Shown: piece by piece, positions 16,794-25,556 of the stretch
Layout: each line of letters opens with the position of its first letter
How positions within the stretch are numbered: the stretch's first letter is position 1
Source of the DNA: Massilibacteroides vaginae
Lineage (GTDB): Bacteria > Bacteroidota > Bacteroidia > Bacteroidales > Tannerellaceae
Direction of reading: 5' to 3'
NCBI RefSeq assembly: GCF_900178525.1
Contig: NZ_FXDJ01000009.1
Coordinates: forward strand, 890,263-954,262
Length of the DNA stretch: 64,000 nucleotides
The notes under the pieces: generated by a model
What the model saw: only the letters and a program-made list of their open reading frames with translations
Told to the model about the DNA's origin: nothing
The model's database searches: none
Position numbers and translations under genes: made by a program

Positions 16794-17708
16794 TTATAAT
16801 GGAATTACCATTCCTTCAAGAGCAAGGATCGTATCCGGAAAGATTTTATCCGCCTCTTCTTTTAACACGGAAATATTTTCATACCGTGCCGAATAATGAC
16901 CGATCACAAGTCGTTTGGCTTTGGCACGAAGTGCTATTTCAGCAGCCTGAGCAGCGGTAGAATGGAATGTTTCTTTTGCACGAAGTGCTTCATCTTCTCC
17001 AAAAGTAGCTTCGTGATAGAGCAAATCTACATTTTCTATGATCGGGATCATATCCGGGTTGAATGCCGTATCCGAACAGTAAGCATATCTTTTAGGAGGA
17101 GTTGCCGGAGTGGTCAGTCTGGAGTTAGGAATAACCTCGCCATCTTCAGTTACAAAGTCGTCTCCTTGCTTAATGTCTTTCAACTTTTTCACAGGAACTT
17201 TATAAAAGTCCACCATATCACGAATAATATGTGCCTCACGCGGCTTCTCCTCAAAAAGGAATCCACAAGCTGCTATACGGTGTTTTAACGGTATAGAATA
17301 AACATTTACCGAACGATCTTCCATGATGAGGTTGTGCTGATGGGGGTTGATCAGGTTAAATTTCACCTCGAAAGGTAAGCCTTTGCAAAACACGGCTAAG
17401 ATGGGATCCATATAGTTTTTTATCTCTTTGGCAGCATGAATCGTTATCGCACCAGTCCGTCCGAGCAATCCTAATGTAGAAAGTAGTCCGGGCAAACCAA
17501 AGCAATGATCACCGTGGAGATGGGAAATGAAAATATGATTTAGTCGATTGAAGCGTATCCGCATTCTGCGCATCTGCAACTGAGTGCCTTCGCCACAGTC
17601 GATCATATATAATTTGTCTCTGAGATCAATGATCTGGCATGTTGGCAAATGCCTTGTTGTTGGTAATGCTGATCCGCAGCCAAGAATATTCAGATTGAAT
17701 TCTGCCAT
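16794..17708 (-). CDS. rnz: Ribonuclease Z
   Basis: 304 residues, normal for bacterial RNase Z. The metallo-beta-lactamase motif SHLHGDH (His63, His65, Asp67, His68) and the N-terminal GCGSALPTTRHLPTCQ are diagnostic. Further metal ligands appear in CSDTAF, YHEATF and VIGHYSARY. It is a zinc-dependent endonuclease that trims tRNA 3' trailers in the cytoplasm. Confidence 0.93.
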   Translation of the reverse strand: MAEFNLNILGCGSALPTTRHLPTCQIIDLRDKLYMIDCGEGTQLQMRRMRIRFNRLNHIFISHLHGDHCFGLPGLLSTLGLLGRTGAITIHAAKEIKNYMDPILAVFCKGLPFEVKFNLINPHQHNLIMEDRSVNVYSIPLKHRIAACGFLFEEKPREAHIIRDMVDFYKVPVKKLKDIKQGDDFVTEDGEVIPNSRLTTPATPPKRYAYCSDTAFNPDMIPIIENVDLLYHEATFGEDEALRAKETFHSTAAQAAEIALRAKAKRLVIGHYSARYENISVLKEEADKIFPDTILALEGMVIPL

Positions 17709-17860
17709 ATTGAAAAATAACCTTTTTTACTGGGGTTTTGTTGTCCTGCCATAAGCTTGGGATAACAAAACGTATTTCTTTTATAAACAGGAAGTTTATT
17801 TTAACAGCCTCCTCCTTTTTATGCAGTCAAAGGTACGTTATTAATTCCAAAAAGTTTTGT

Positions 17861-17868
17861 TAGTTTTG
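17861..17868 (+). promoter_or_regulatory. Candidate -7 box for the M16 peptidase gene
   Basis: TAGTTTTG matches TAnnTTTG exactly, 24 bases before the ATG at 17893. A -33 TTG is not evident. Confidence 0.4.
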
Positions 17869-17892
17869 TTTTTCTAATATAATACCGTATTT

Positions 17893-20709
17893 ATGATTTG
17901 CAGAACAAGCACCTTCATTGCTGCCTTAATTTTCTTGTTTTCAGTCGTTTCTTTATTCGCTCAGACAAATGTAATATCCTTACCGCTCGACTCCGCGATA
18001 AATTACGGCAAACTAGATAACGGGCTTACCTACTATATCCGCCATAACGCCCAACCTGAGCAAAGAGCAGAATTCTATCTGATACAATCCGCCGGCTCGT
18101 TGCAGGAAGAAGACAGTCAACGCGGACTGGCACACGTGCTTGAACACATGGCATTTAACGGAACAACGCATTTTCCCGGTCAGGAAATTGACAATTACTT
18201 AGAAAGCATCGGACTAAAAAGCGGAGAGAACCTGAACGCTTATACAGCTTTTGATGAAACGGTTTATATGATAATGAATGCACCGACTACCCGCACGGGC
18301 ATTATCGACTCCTGTCTGTTGATTTTACGTGACATATCGTCCGACTTGTTTCTGGAAAATGAAGCAATAGAGCGAGAAAGGGCGGTGATACGGGAAGAAT
18401 GGCGGTCGGACAGAGATGCGAGTACGCGTATTCGGGAATTACAATATCCTGTTCTCTTAGCCGGTAGCAGGTATGCGCAACGGTTACCTATCGGACAGAT
18501 AGAAGTGATTGAGACTTTTAAGCCGGACGATCTTCGGGCGTATTATAAAAAATGGTATCGCCCGGACTTACAGGCAGTTGTGGTGGTTGGCGATTTGGAT
18601 ACAGCCTATGTAAAAACAAAGCTGACGGAACTGTTCGGCAGCCTTCCTAAGCCGTCAACGGCTCCCGAACGTATAGTTGCAGATGTACCAGACACGCATC
18701 AACCAATCGTCAGTATAGCCAAAGACAAAGAAGCGCCGGGGTATATTGTGAATTTATTCTATAAGCACGACCGGATGCCGGACTCCCTCTATGCCTCAGT
18801 TCTCGGAATCAAAAAAGACTTTGTGCAGACCGTAACGACTACGCTGCTGAATGAACGATTAGACCTAATGCTCTATGAAGCCGATCCGCCTTTCGTATTT
18901 GCCGAATCATCAGATGGCGATTATATGGGCACAAAAACCAAAGCAGCCTGGAGTATAGCCGCAATTGCAGAAGAAGGAAAAATCGAATCGACACTTGAAA
19001 TTCTTGCCCGTGAAGCCGAAAGGGTTAAGCGGTTTGGTTTCACAAATGCCGAATATGAGCGAGTGAAAATAAATGTGTTGAAATATTATGAAAATCTTTA
19101 TTTAGAACGTGATAACGAAGAAAGTTCAACGTATGCAACTACGTACATCACGCACTTTACTATGGGTGGTTATTTGCCGGATATGGAAGCAGAGTTTGGT
19201 TGGGTAAGCCACATCGCGGAAGAGACTTCGCTGGAAGAAATCAATCAACACGCGCGGGAAATTCTGAACAGCAAGAATGTGATTATCACCATTTCCGGAC
19301 CGGATAAGGAAAGTACGGACCTTTATCCCGATGAGGCTTCTCTTCTTCAAACTTTTAACAATGTGGCAGAGATGGATTTAGAAGCGTATCAGGAGGATGA
19401 AAACCTCCGTCCGCTGCTTGCTGTACAACCAATCCCCGGAGAGATCGTTCGGATAGAACAGGATTCAATTTTCAATGCCGTGCTACTGACGTTAAGCAAT
19501 GGGGTGAAAGTTGTTGCCAAGCAAACGGCTTTTAAAGAAGATGAAATTGTAGTATCCGGAACAAGTCCGGGCGGAAGCACATTGTTTGATGATAAGGATG
19601 TGCATAACCGGAAAGTTCTTATGGATGTTGTTTCGCTTGGCGGATTGGGTGAACATTCGGCTATCGAACTAAATCGGATTTTGGCCGGAAAGTATGTGTC
19701 TTGTTCAACCACCATTGACGAAAATAGCGAGAGCGTAGGCGGGTATTCGTCTGCCTCGGATCTTCGCACACTTTTTGAATTGATTTACCTGAATTTTACT
19801 GCGCCAAGAATGGACGAAGCGGCCTTTACCTCTTATGTAAACCGCATAAACGCGCAACTTAAAAATCTGGAATTAAACCCGATGGTCGCTTTCGGAGATT
19901 CACTCACAACGGCACTGTATGGCGACAACCCGAAAGTAAAACGTATCAATGAGGCAGAACTCGCCTCCTTAGATTATCCCCGTATTCTGGAAATGTATAA
20001 AGAACGATTTGCGGATGCGTCTGATTTTGTATTTACCATCGTAGGCAATTTTACTATGGACACTGTGGCGATGTTGGCTAAAGAATATCTTGCCTCCCTA
20101 CCCGTGTTGCATCGCAAAGAAGAAGGAAATGTGAAGGCTCTTGTGCCTTATAAGGATGGTGAAAAGCAGATACTTTTACGAAAAACGATGGAAACACCTA
20201 AATCATCGGTGGTGCATTATTATCATGGCGAAGCCGAATATTCCTTAAAGAATATGTTGGCCGCTAACATCCTGACCCAATTACTGGACCTCGTTTACAT
20301 GGAGAAAGTTCGTCAGGATGAAGGAGGTTCTTATGGTGTAAATTCAATGGCACGAATCACCTCTTTCCCGGAAGGACGTACCTCCTTACAGATATATTAT
20401 GATACAGATCCACAAAAACAAGAATTGATAAACGCCATCGTTCTTGCGGAATTGCAACGTATTGCTGAAGCGGCTCCCCGTGAAAAGGATTTGGCGAAAA
20501 TAAAAGAGAATCTGATCAAGAATTATCAGGAAAATCAGACGTCCAATATTTATTGGTTAAGCGCGATTGACAATTTTTATTTTATGGGGTTTGACGCCTA
20601 TTCTACCTATCTTGAAACGCTGTCGTCCATCACGTCCGGTGATATCCGTAATTTCACAAAGACGCTTCTTTCATCCGGCAATCATATTGAGGTGGTTTTA
20701 TCGCCATGA
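17893..20709 (+). CDS. Secreted M16 family zinc metallopeptidase (PqqL-like)
   Basis: 938 residues. A signal peptide (residues 1-24) is followed by two M16 halves. The inverted zinc motif HVLEH (His81, Glu84, His85) is in the first half, with the downstream acidic residues in NEAIERERAVIREEWR. The C-terminal half lacks the motif but keeps the R/Y substrate-clamp region (EKVRQDEGGSYGVNS). These periplasmic enzymes degrade short peptides. It is a single-gene unit. Confidence 0.9.
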   Translation: MICRTSTFIAALIFLFSVVSLFAQTNVISLPLDSAINYGKLDNGLTYYIRHNAQPEQRAEFYLIQSAGSLQEEDSQRGLAHVLEHMAFNGTTHFPGQEIDNYLESIGLKSGENLNAYTAFDETVYMIMNAPTTRTGIIDSCLLILRDISSDLFLENEAIERERAVIREEWRSDRDASTRIRELQYPVLLAGSRYAQRLPIGQIEVIETFKPDDLRAYYKKWYRPDLQAVVVVGDLDTAYVKTKLTELFGSLPKPSTAPERIVADVPDTHQPIVSIAKDKEAPGYIVNLFYKHDRMPDSLYASVLGIKKDFVQTVTTTLLNERLDLMLYEADPPFVFAESSDGDYMGTKTKAAWSIAAIAEEGKIESTLEILAREAERVKRFGFTNAEYERVKINVLKYYENLYLERDNEESSTYATTYITHFTMGGYLPDMEAEFGWVSHIAEETSLEEINQHAREILNSKNVIITISGPDKESTDLYPDEASLLQTFNNVAEMDLEAYQEDENLRPLLAVQPIPGEIVRIEQDSIFNAVLLTLSNGVKVVAKQTAFKEDEIVVSGTSPGGSTLFDDKDVHNRKVLMDVVSLGGLGEHSAIELNRILAGKYVSCSTTIDENSESVGGYSSASDLRTLFELIYLNFTAPRMDEAAFTSYVNRINAQLKNLELNPMVAFGDSLTTALYGDNPKVKRINEAELASLDYPRILEMYKERFADASDFVFTIVGNFTMDTVAMLAKEYLASLPVLHRKEEGNVKALVPYKDGEKQILLRKTMETPKSSVVHYYHGEAEYSLKNMLAANILTQLLDLVYMEKVRQDEGGSYGVNSMARITSFPEGRTSLQIYYDTDPQKQELINAIVLAELQRIAEAAPREKDLAKIKENLIKNYQENQTSNIYWLSAIDNFYFMGFDAYSTYLETLSSITSGDIRNFTKTLLSSGNHIEVVLSP

Positions 20710-20808
20710 GGCAATCATTACCACCTCCCTCCCTGTTAACCCGAGCACCCATTCCTGTCATCTCGACATCCCTCTTTGGCGTCTCAACCACCCTCCTTAT
20801 CATCCCAA

Positions 20809-20853
20809 CCACCCTTCCCCGTCATCTCGACCGAAGTGGAGAGATCTCTGCAT
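20809..20853. repeat. Dispersed intergenic repeat, copy 1
   Basis: The 45-base segment from CCACCCTTCCCC to ATCTCTGCAT recurs at 21005-21050 with a single inserted T. Its core, TCGACCGAAGTGGAGAGATC, has the appearance of the short repeats scattered through many Bacteroidota genomes. It lies just after the M16 peptidase gene. A worn relative (CATTCCTGTCATCTCGACATCC) occurs at about 20751-20772. Confidence 0.75.
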
Positions 20854-20900
20854 AAAACTTCATTATACAGTGAAAGAACAGCATGGGAATCAGACAGGAT

Positions 20901-20928
20901 GAGATCCTTCGACAAGCTCAGGATGACA
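20901..20928. repeat. Dispersed repeat half-unit between the two copies
   Basis: GAGATCCTTCGACAAGCTC followed by AGGATGACA resembles the other half of the same widespread element, with a near-symmetric GATCCT...AGGATGAC core able to form a hairpin. It sits between the two 45-base copies. Confidence 0.55.
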
Positions 20929-21004
20929 AGGGTATTTTAATCCTTTATCAGATAGTTTTGTTGGTAAAGATCGAAAAAAATTTCGCACCTACATTTCTAT
21001 CCTG

Positions 21005-21050
21005 CCACCCTTCCCCTGTCATCTCGACCGAAGTGGAGAGATCTCTGCAT
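21005..21050. repeat. Dispersed intergenic repeat, copy 2
   Basis: Matches 20809-20853 base for base apart from one inserted T after TTCCCC. The interval 20710-21268 contains no gene; it holds these repeats and the 21-base tandem array at 21153-21215. Confidence 0.75.
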
Positions 21051-21152
21051 GGAGCGGAATTAAATAGTATATGAGGCTTTGGCAGGGTAGCAAAAATACG
21101 GGAAAATGTCCTGTTTTTATTCAATTGATTATCAACACCTTATAAGACCGAA

Positions 21153-21215
21153 AAACATAAAGGTTATTTTTTCAAACATAAAGGTTATTTTTTGAAAAAT
21201 AAAGGATATCTTTTT
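21153..21215. repeat. 21-base tandem array with phased A/T tracts
   Basis: Three units in register at a 21-base period: AAACATAAAGGTTATTTTTT twice, then a diverged AAAAATAAAGGATATCTTTT. The period equals two turns of the helix, so the A and T tracts lie on one face and the DNA should be bent. It is downstream of the second chromate-transporter gene. No coding frame is indicated. Confidence 0.8.
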
Positions 21216-21268
21216 TTTCATATAGTATTGTAAAAAAATGGCTGGTTTTATTGTCGAGGAAAAACCTA

Positions 21269-21817
21269 TCAATAAATAATTAATCCGGTGATTGCGGCGA
21301 TTATTATCATTAGGATTGGGTGCACATTCAGCTTCCACGTTAATATGAAGGTGGCGGCAAAGATCAGAAAGCTTTTGATATCGATAAAGTTTTGTTCGTT
21401 CATTAATAAAAGAGCGGCAGCGGCGATGAGTCCGACCGTGGCGGGACGAAGTCCAAGGAATGCCGCGGAAACGTACCTGTTGCGTCGAAATTTAGCATAG
21501 GAAACGGAAATCATCAACACAAGAAATAGGGAGGGAAGGCTAACAGCGATGGTGGCGATAGCAGACCCAAGGATACTGATGTTTTGTGAATAGCCTTCAT
21601 TCAGAATAGTTGTATAGCCTACGTAAGTAGCGGTATTTACAGCCAATGGACCGGGTGTCATCTGTGAAATGGCTACGATGTCCGTAAATTCTTGCGAAGT
21701 GATCCATTGGTGTTCTTCCACAACGTCTTGTTGTATTAGTGACAACATGGCGTAGCCTCCACCGAAACCAAACATGCCGATCTTAAAAAAAACGAGAAAT
21801 AGCTTCCAAAATACCAT
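21269..21817 (-). CDS. Chromate transporter family protein, half-size (second of a pair)
   Basis: 182 residues, all membrane helices. FGFGGGYAMLSLIQQ and MTPGPLAVNTATYVGY are the CHR domain signatures. It has one CHR domain, half of a full ChrA, and starts one base after its partner gene ends. Short-chain CHR pairs work as heterodimeric anion transporters that export chromate, but the natural substrate of such pairs in gut-type Bacteroidota is unknown. Confidence 0.88.
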   Translation of the reverse strand: MVFWKLFLVFFKIGMFGFGGGYAMLSLIQQDVVEEHQWITSQEFTDIVAISQMTPGPLAVNTATYVGYTTILNEGYSQNISILGSAIATIAVSLPSLFLVLMISVSYAKFRRNRYVSAAFLGLRPATVGLIAAAALLLMNEQNFIDIKSFLIFAATFILTWKLNVHPILMIIIAAITGLIIY

Positions 21818-21818
21818 A

Positions 21819-22349
21819 TTACTTTTTATTTATCCATAAATCATATATGACTCCGCCCAATGCAGAAACCACGATAATATAAATCGGAGAAACCCCTAAT
21901 TGCCAAATCAGCAGGGCGGAAATTGCAGGGATGAAGAGTACACTTTTCTTCAACTTCAGCTTTAAGGCGGTGGTAAGACAAGGAACGGCAATCAGTGCCA
22001 CAGTTGCCGGTCGTAAGGCTTTGAATGCTTTTTCAACCCATACATTATCCGCAATCTGCGTAAAAAACAACGCGATCATAAGAATAATAAAGAAGGAGGG
22101 CAGCACCGATCCGAGCATACAAACGATAGCTCCTGCTACTTTTTTAAGTCGATAACCAATAAAAATAGAGATGTTAATGGCGAACGCGCCCGGCAGAGAT
22201 TGACTCACGGCAAAGACATCCATAAAGTCATCGTCATCCATCCAACCTCGTCCTACCACCTCCCGTTGTATAAGCGGAAGCATGGCATATCCGCCACCGA
22301 TAGTGAATGCTCCGATCTTAAAAAAAGTAAGAAATAATGTCCAATACAT
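21819..22349 (-). CDS. Chromate transporter family protein, half-size (first of a pair)
   Basis: 176 residues with the same CHR signatures (FTIGGGYAMLPLIQR, SLPGAFAINISIFIGY). It is first in a two-gene operon with the preceding entry. The two halves differ enough to suggest an old split or duplication with opposite topology, as in known short-chain CHR pairs. Confidence 0.88.
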   Translation of the reverse strand: MYWTLFLTFFKIGAFTIGGGYAMLPLIQREVVGRGWMDDDDFMDVFAVSQSLPGAFAINISIFIGYRLKKVAGAIVCMLGSVLPSFFIILMIALFFTQIADNVWVEKAFKALRPATVALIAVPCLTTALKLKLKKSVLFIPAISALLIWQLGVSPIYIIVVSALGGVIYDLWINKK

Positions 22350-22374
22350 AATTTTCCGTTTCGATTTTCGGAGA

Positions 22375-22405
22375 CAAAAGATACTACATTTTATCTGATT
22401 GACAA
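22375..22405 (-). promoter_or_regulatory. Candidate promoter of the chromate transporter pair
   Basis: On the minus strand a TTG (22403-22405) is followed after 19 bases by TATCTTTTG (22383-22375), close to the Bacteroidota consensus with one extra T. It lies 26 bases upstream of the first chr ATG. Confidence 0.4.
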
Positions 22406-22467
22406 GATGAACAAGATGGATTTTCGTTTTCCTCCTTTTGTTTTTCGTTTTGCCGCCAATTATGCTA

Positions 22468-22495
22468 TTGAAAATTAGAAAACAATTTATATTTA
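22468..22495 (+). promoter_or_regulatory. Weak candidate promoter of the polyferredoxin gene
   Basis: TTG (22468-22470) and TATATTTA (22488-22495, one mismatch to TAnnTTTG) with a 17-base spacer, upstream of the ATG at 22524. The spacer is short, so confidence is low. Confidence 0.28.
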
Positions 22496-22523
22496 AACAA
22501 CGAACAAAAACAGATAATCTTAT

Positions 22524-24083
22524 ATGTTACGAAAAATCAGATTGATTTTGGCGATGCTATGTTTTTCGCTGATAACTATGCTTTTCCTTGATTTTACCGG
22601 TACTTTTCACCACTGGTTCGGATGGTTGGCTAAAGTTCAGTTTGTGCCGGCATTATTGGCTTTAAATGCAGGAGTAATAGTCTTTTTAATTGCATTAACC
22701 TTGTTGTTCGGCAGGGTGTACTGTTCTGTAATTTGTCCCTTGGGCGTTCTTCAGGATATCGTGTCGGACTTATCGCGTAGAGTGAATAAAAAGAAGAGGC
22801 GGTTTTCTTTTTCTCCCCCGCTGTCCTTGTTGCGCTATGGGCTGTTAGCCGTATTTACGGCAGGGATTATTTTGGGCATCGGTTCTCTTGTTGCCCTACT
22901 TGATCCGTATGGAGCATACGGACGCATCGGCAATAGTTTGTTCTTACCCGTGTATCAGGGCATAAGCAATGTATTAGCTCATTTTGCCGAGCGGATCGAC
23001 AGTTACACTTTCTATCCGGTAGAAGTTTGGCTAAGTAGCATTTTCACCTTGCTGATAGCCTTGGGCACGATTATCCTTATAGGAGTATTGGCCTGGAAAA
23101 ACGGACGTACCTATTGTAATGCGATTTGTCCGGTAGGAACCGTTTTAGGATTTTTCTCGCGCTTTTCATTGTTCAGACCGGCATTCGATATGGAAAAATG
23201 TACGAAATGTGGTTTGTGCGAACGGAATTGTAAAGCCTCGTGCATTGATTCGAAGCATATGTCCATCGATCATAGCCGTTGCGTTACGTGTTTTAACTGT
23301 ATGGAGAAATGTAATTTCGGTGCGATGAAATATGTTCCCCGAAAAATGGGAAAGGAAAAAGCAGTACAACCGGAAAATGTATCGATGATGACAGACAAAC
23401 CCAGCAAGGGAGTTTCGAGGCAAAATTTTCTGTCTATTTCCGGTTTGTTCTTCTTAGCGAATACCGTTAAAGCGCAACAACTACAAGTAGACGGGGGCTT
23501 GGCCGAAATAAAAGACAAGAAGGCACCCGACCGGAAAGTTGCCATAGTTCCTCCGGGAGCAGAAGGTATCAAAAACTTTAATACGCATTGCACCGCCTGC
23601 CAGCTATGTGTAACGGTTTGCCCCAACAAGGTGTTGCGTCCTTCTCATAATTTATCTACACTGATGCAACCGGAGATGTCTTACGAAAGGGGATATTGCA
23701 GACCGGAATGTACGGAATGTTCGAAAGTCTGTCCGACCAATGCCATAAAGCATATCACCCTCGGCGATAAGTCGGCTATAGCGATTGGGCAGGCTGTATG
23801 GATAAAAGAAAACTGTGTTGTAAATACAGACGGATTACCTTGTGACGCCTGCGAACGCCATTGCCCCACTTCGGCAATAACCTTGGTGCCGCTTCATCCA
23901 GAAGATGAGGAGACAAAGCCTCAGCAAGGGGGAGCTCCTTTCGGCAGACAGCCTGTAGTACTTAAAATTCCAACAGTTAATAAAGAGTTGTGCATCGGTT
24001 GTGGTGCCTGTGAATATTATTGTCCGTCTCGTCCGTTCAGCGCGATGTATGTAGAAGGTAATCTAAGGCATCATTTAATTTAA
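22524..24083 (+). CDS. Membrane polyferredoxin (NapH-like) fused to a NapG-like Fe-S domain
   Basis: 519 residues. Residues 1-205 hold about five membrane helices with the two NapH-type CxxxCP motifs (CSVICP 67-72, CNAICP 198-203). Residues 226-263 bind two [4Fe-4S] clusters (CTKCGLCERNC, CVTCFNCMEKC). At 298-317 a second hydrophobic stretch follows SRQNFL, similar to a Tat signal but with RQ instead of RR. Residues 356-500 carry about four further cluster motifs, ending CIGCGACEYYC. It probably passes electrons from the quinone pool to a partner, likely the reductase gene 10 bases downstream. Confidence 0.82.
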   Translation: MLRKIRLILAMLCFSLITMLFLDFTGTFHHWFGWLAKVQFVPALLALNAGVIVFLIALTLLFGRVYCSVICPLGVLQDIVSDLSRRVNKKKRRFSFSPPLSLLRYGLLAVFTAGIILGIGSLVALLDPYGAYGRIGNSLFLPVYQGISNVLAHFAERIDSYTFYPVEVWLSSIFTLLIALGTIILIGVLAWKNGRTYCNAICPVGTVLGFFSRFSLFRPAFDMEKCTKCGLCERNCKASCIDSKHMSIDHSRCVTCFNCMEKCNFGAMKYVPRKMGKEKAVQPENVSMMTDKPSKGVSRQNFLSISGLFFLANTVKAQQLQVDGGLAEIKDKKAPDRKVAIVPPGAEGIKNFNTHCTACQLCVTVCPNKVLRPSHNLSTLMQPEMSYERGYCRPECTECSKVCPTNAIKHITLGDKSAIAIGQAVWIKENCVVNTDGLPCDACERHCPTSAITLVPLHPEDEETKPQQGGAPFGRQPVVLKIPTVNKELCIGCGACEYYCPSRPFSAMYVEGNLRHHLI

Positions 24084-24093
24084 TCGTGATGAT

Positions 24094-25491
24094 ATGAAAA
24101 ATAAAAATCAAATGAATATAAGCCGGCGTAATTTTTTAAGAACTGCCGGTGCAGGCACAGTTGTTACCGCGGCCATGATGACCGGTTGTAACCAACGTAA
24201 CAAAGTATCTGCTTCCGGTGGTGTAATTGGTGAAGTGCCCACGGATAAAATGACCTACCGGACGAATCCTCACTCCGGTGATAAAGTTTCACTTTTAGGG
24301 TATGGCTGTATGCGATGGCCAATGAAGGAACGAGCCGACGGCAATGGAAGGGAAATAGATCAGGAAACGGTAAACGAGTTGGTAGATTACGCCATTGCAC
24401 ATGGTGTGAACTACTTTGACACGGCTCCCGTCTATGTGCAGGGAATGTCAGAGACGGCAACAGGTATTGCCTTAAAGCGCCATCCGCGGGATAAATTCTT
24501 TATCGCCACTAAATTATCTAACCATCGTGCAGCTCCCGGACCGAAATCAAGAGAAGAAGGAATCGCGATGTATCGTAAATCAATGCGTGACTTGCAGGTG
24601 GATTATATTGATTATTACCTGATACATGCGGTCGGGTTGGGTTCCGGATTGGAAACAGACATGAAACGTTTTATAAACAACGGACTACTTGATTTTCTTC
24701 TTGAAGAAAAAAAAGCCGGGCGTATCCGCAATCTTGGCTGGTCGTTTCACGGTGATGTTAAATCGTTCGATTATATGCTGGCCATGGATATTCAATGGGA
24801 TTTCTGTCAGATACAACTAAACTACCAGGATTGGAAATATGCTACCGGCTGGAATGTAAACGCGGAGTATTTATACGGCGAACTGGAGAAGCATAATGTT
24901 CCCGCTATCGTTATGGAGCCATTATTGGGTGGACGATTGGCGCGTGTTCCGGTGCAAGCTCTTACCATGATGAAAGAATCGCACCCCGAAGACAGTGCGG
25001 CAAAATGGGCATTTCGCTATGCCGGAACCCCCGAAAATGTACTGACTGTGCTTAGTGGAATGATCTATATGGAACATTTACAGGAAAACATACTCACTTA
25101 TTCGCCTTTGCAGGAGTTAAAAGAGAATGAATATAAAACACTGGAAAGGGTAACGGAGATTCTGATCAACTCTGAGTTTATTCAATGCACCGAGTGTCAG
25201 TATTGTATGCCTTGCCCGTATGGCATTGATATACCCGGTGTTTTCGCACATTACAACAGGTGCGTAAGTGCAGGTAAATTGTTGAAAAGTTCGAACGATG
25301 AAAACTATCGGAATGCGCGCCGGGAATTCTTGGTAGGCTATGACCGGACTGTACCAAAGCTAAGACAAGCGGATCACTGTATTTCATGCAATGAATGCCT
25401 GCCTAAATGTCCGCAAAGCATAAAAATCCCCCAGGAAATGCTTCGGGTAGATAACTATGCCGAACTGTTGAAACAAAATGTAGAATTCTGA
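24094..25491 (+). CDS. Tat-exported aldo/keto reductase with C-terminal ferredoxin domain
   Basis: 465 residues. The N-terminus has a Tat motif RRNFLR (11-16), a hydrophobic stretch and a lipobox ending TGC (Cys32). The AKR barrel follows: GYGCMRWP, then NYFDTAPVY with Asp and Tyr of the catalytic tetrad. The C-terminal 100 residues bind two Fe-S clusters (CTECQYCMPCP, CISCNECLPKCP). It lies 10 bases after the polyferredoxin gene, so the two may form an envelope redox chain. The substrate is unknown. The export signal is unusual because most AKRs use cytoplasmic NAD(P)H. Confidence 0.82.
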   Translation: MKNKNQMNISRRNFLRTAGAGTVVTAAMMTGCNQRNKVSASGGVIGEVPTDKMTYRTNPHSGDKVSLLGYGCMRWPMKERADGNGREIDQETVNELVDYAIAHGVNYFDTAPVYVQGMSETATGIALKRHPRDKFFIATKLSNHRAAPGPKSREEGIAMYRKSMRDLQVDYIDYYLIHAVGLGSGLETDMKRFINNGLLDFLLEEKKAGRIRNLGWSFHGDVKSFDYMLAMDIQWDFCQIQLNYQDWKYATGWNVNAEYLYGELEKHNVPAIVMEPLLGGRLARVPVQALTMMKESHPEDSAAKWAFRYAGTPENVLTVLSGMIYMEHLQENILTYSPLQELKENEYKTLERVTEILINSEFIQCTECQYCMPCPYGIDIPGVFAHYNRCVSAGKLLKSSNDENYRNARREFLVGYDRTVPKLRQADHCISCNECLPKCPQSIKIPQEMLRVDNYAELLKQNVEF

Positions 25492-25495
25492 TTAA

Positions 25496-25536
25496 AAAAA
25501 GCCTGCTCTCCAACTTGATAAGAGAGCAGGCTTTTT
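25496..25536. terminator. Strong bidirectional terminator
   Basis: GCCTGCTCTC (25501-25510) pairs perfectly with GAGAGCAGGC (25522-25531), flanked by A-run and T-run. It separates the convergent aldo/keto reductase and gldN genes. Confidence 0.88.
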
Positions 25537-25556
25537 AAATATATATCGGTTTTATT

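Noticed and set aside
21153-21215. CRISPR or coding repeat
   Set aside because: Units are directly adjacent with no spacers, and no open frame covers them.
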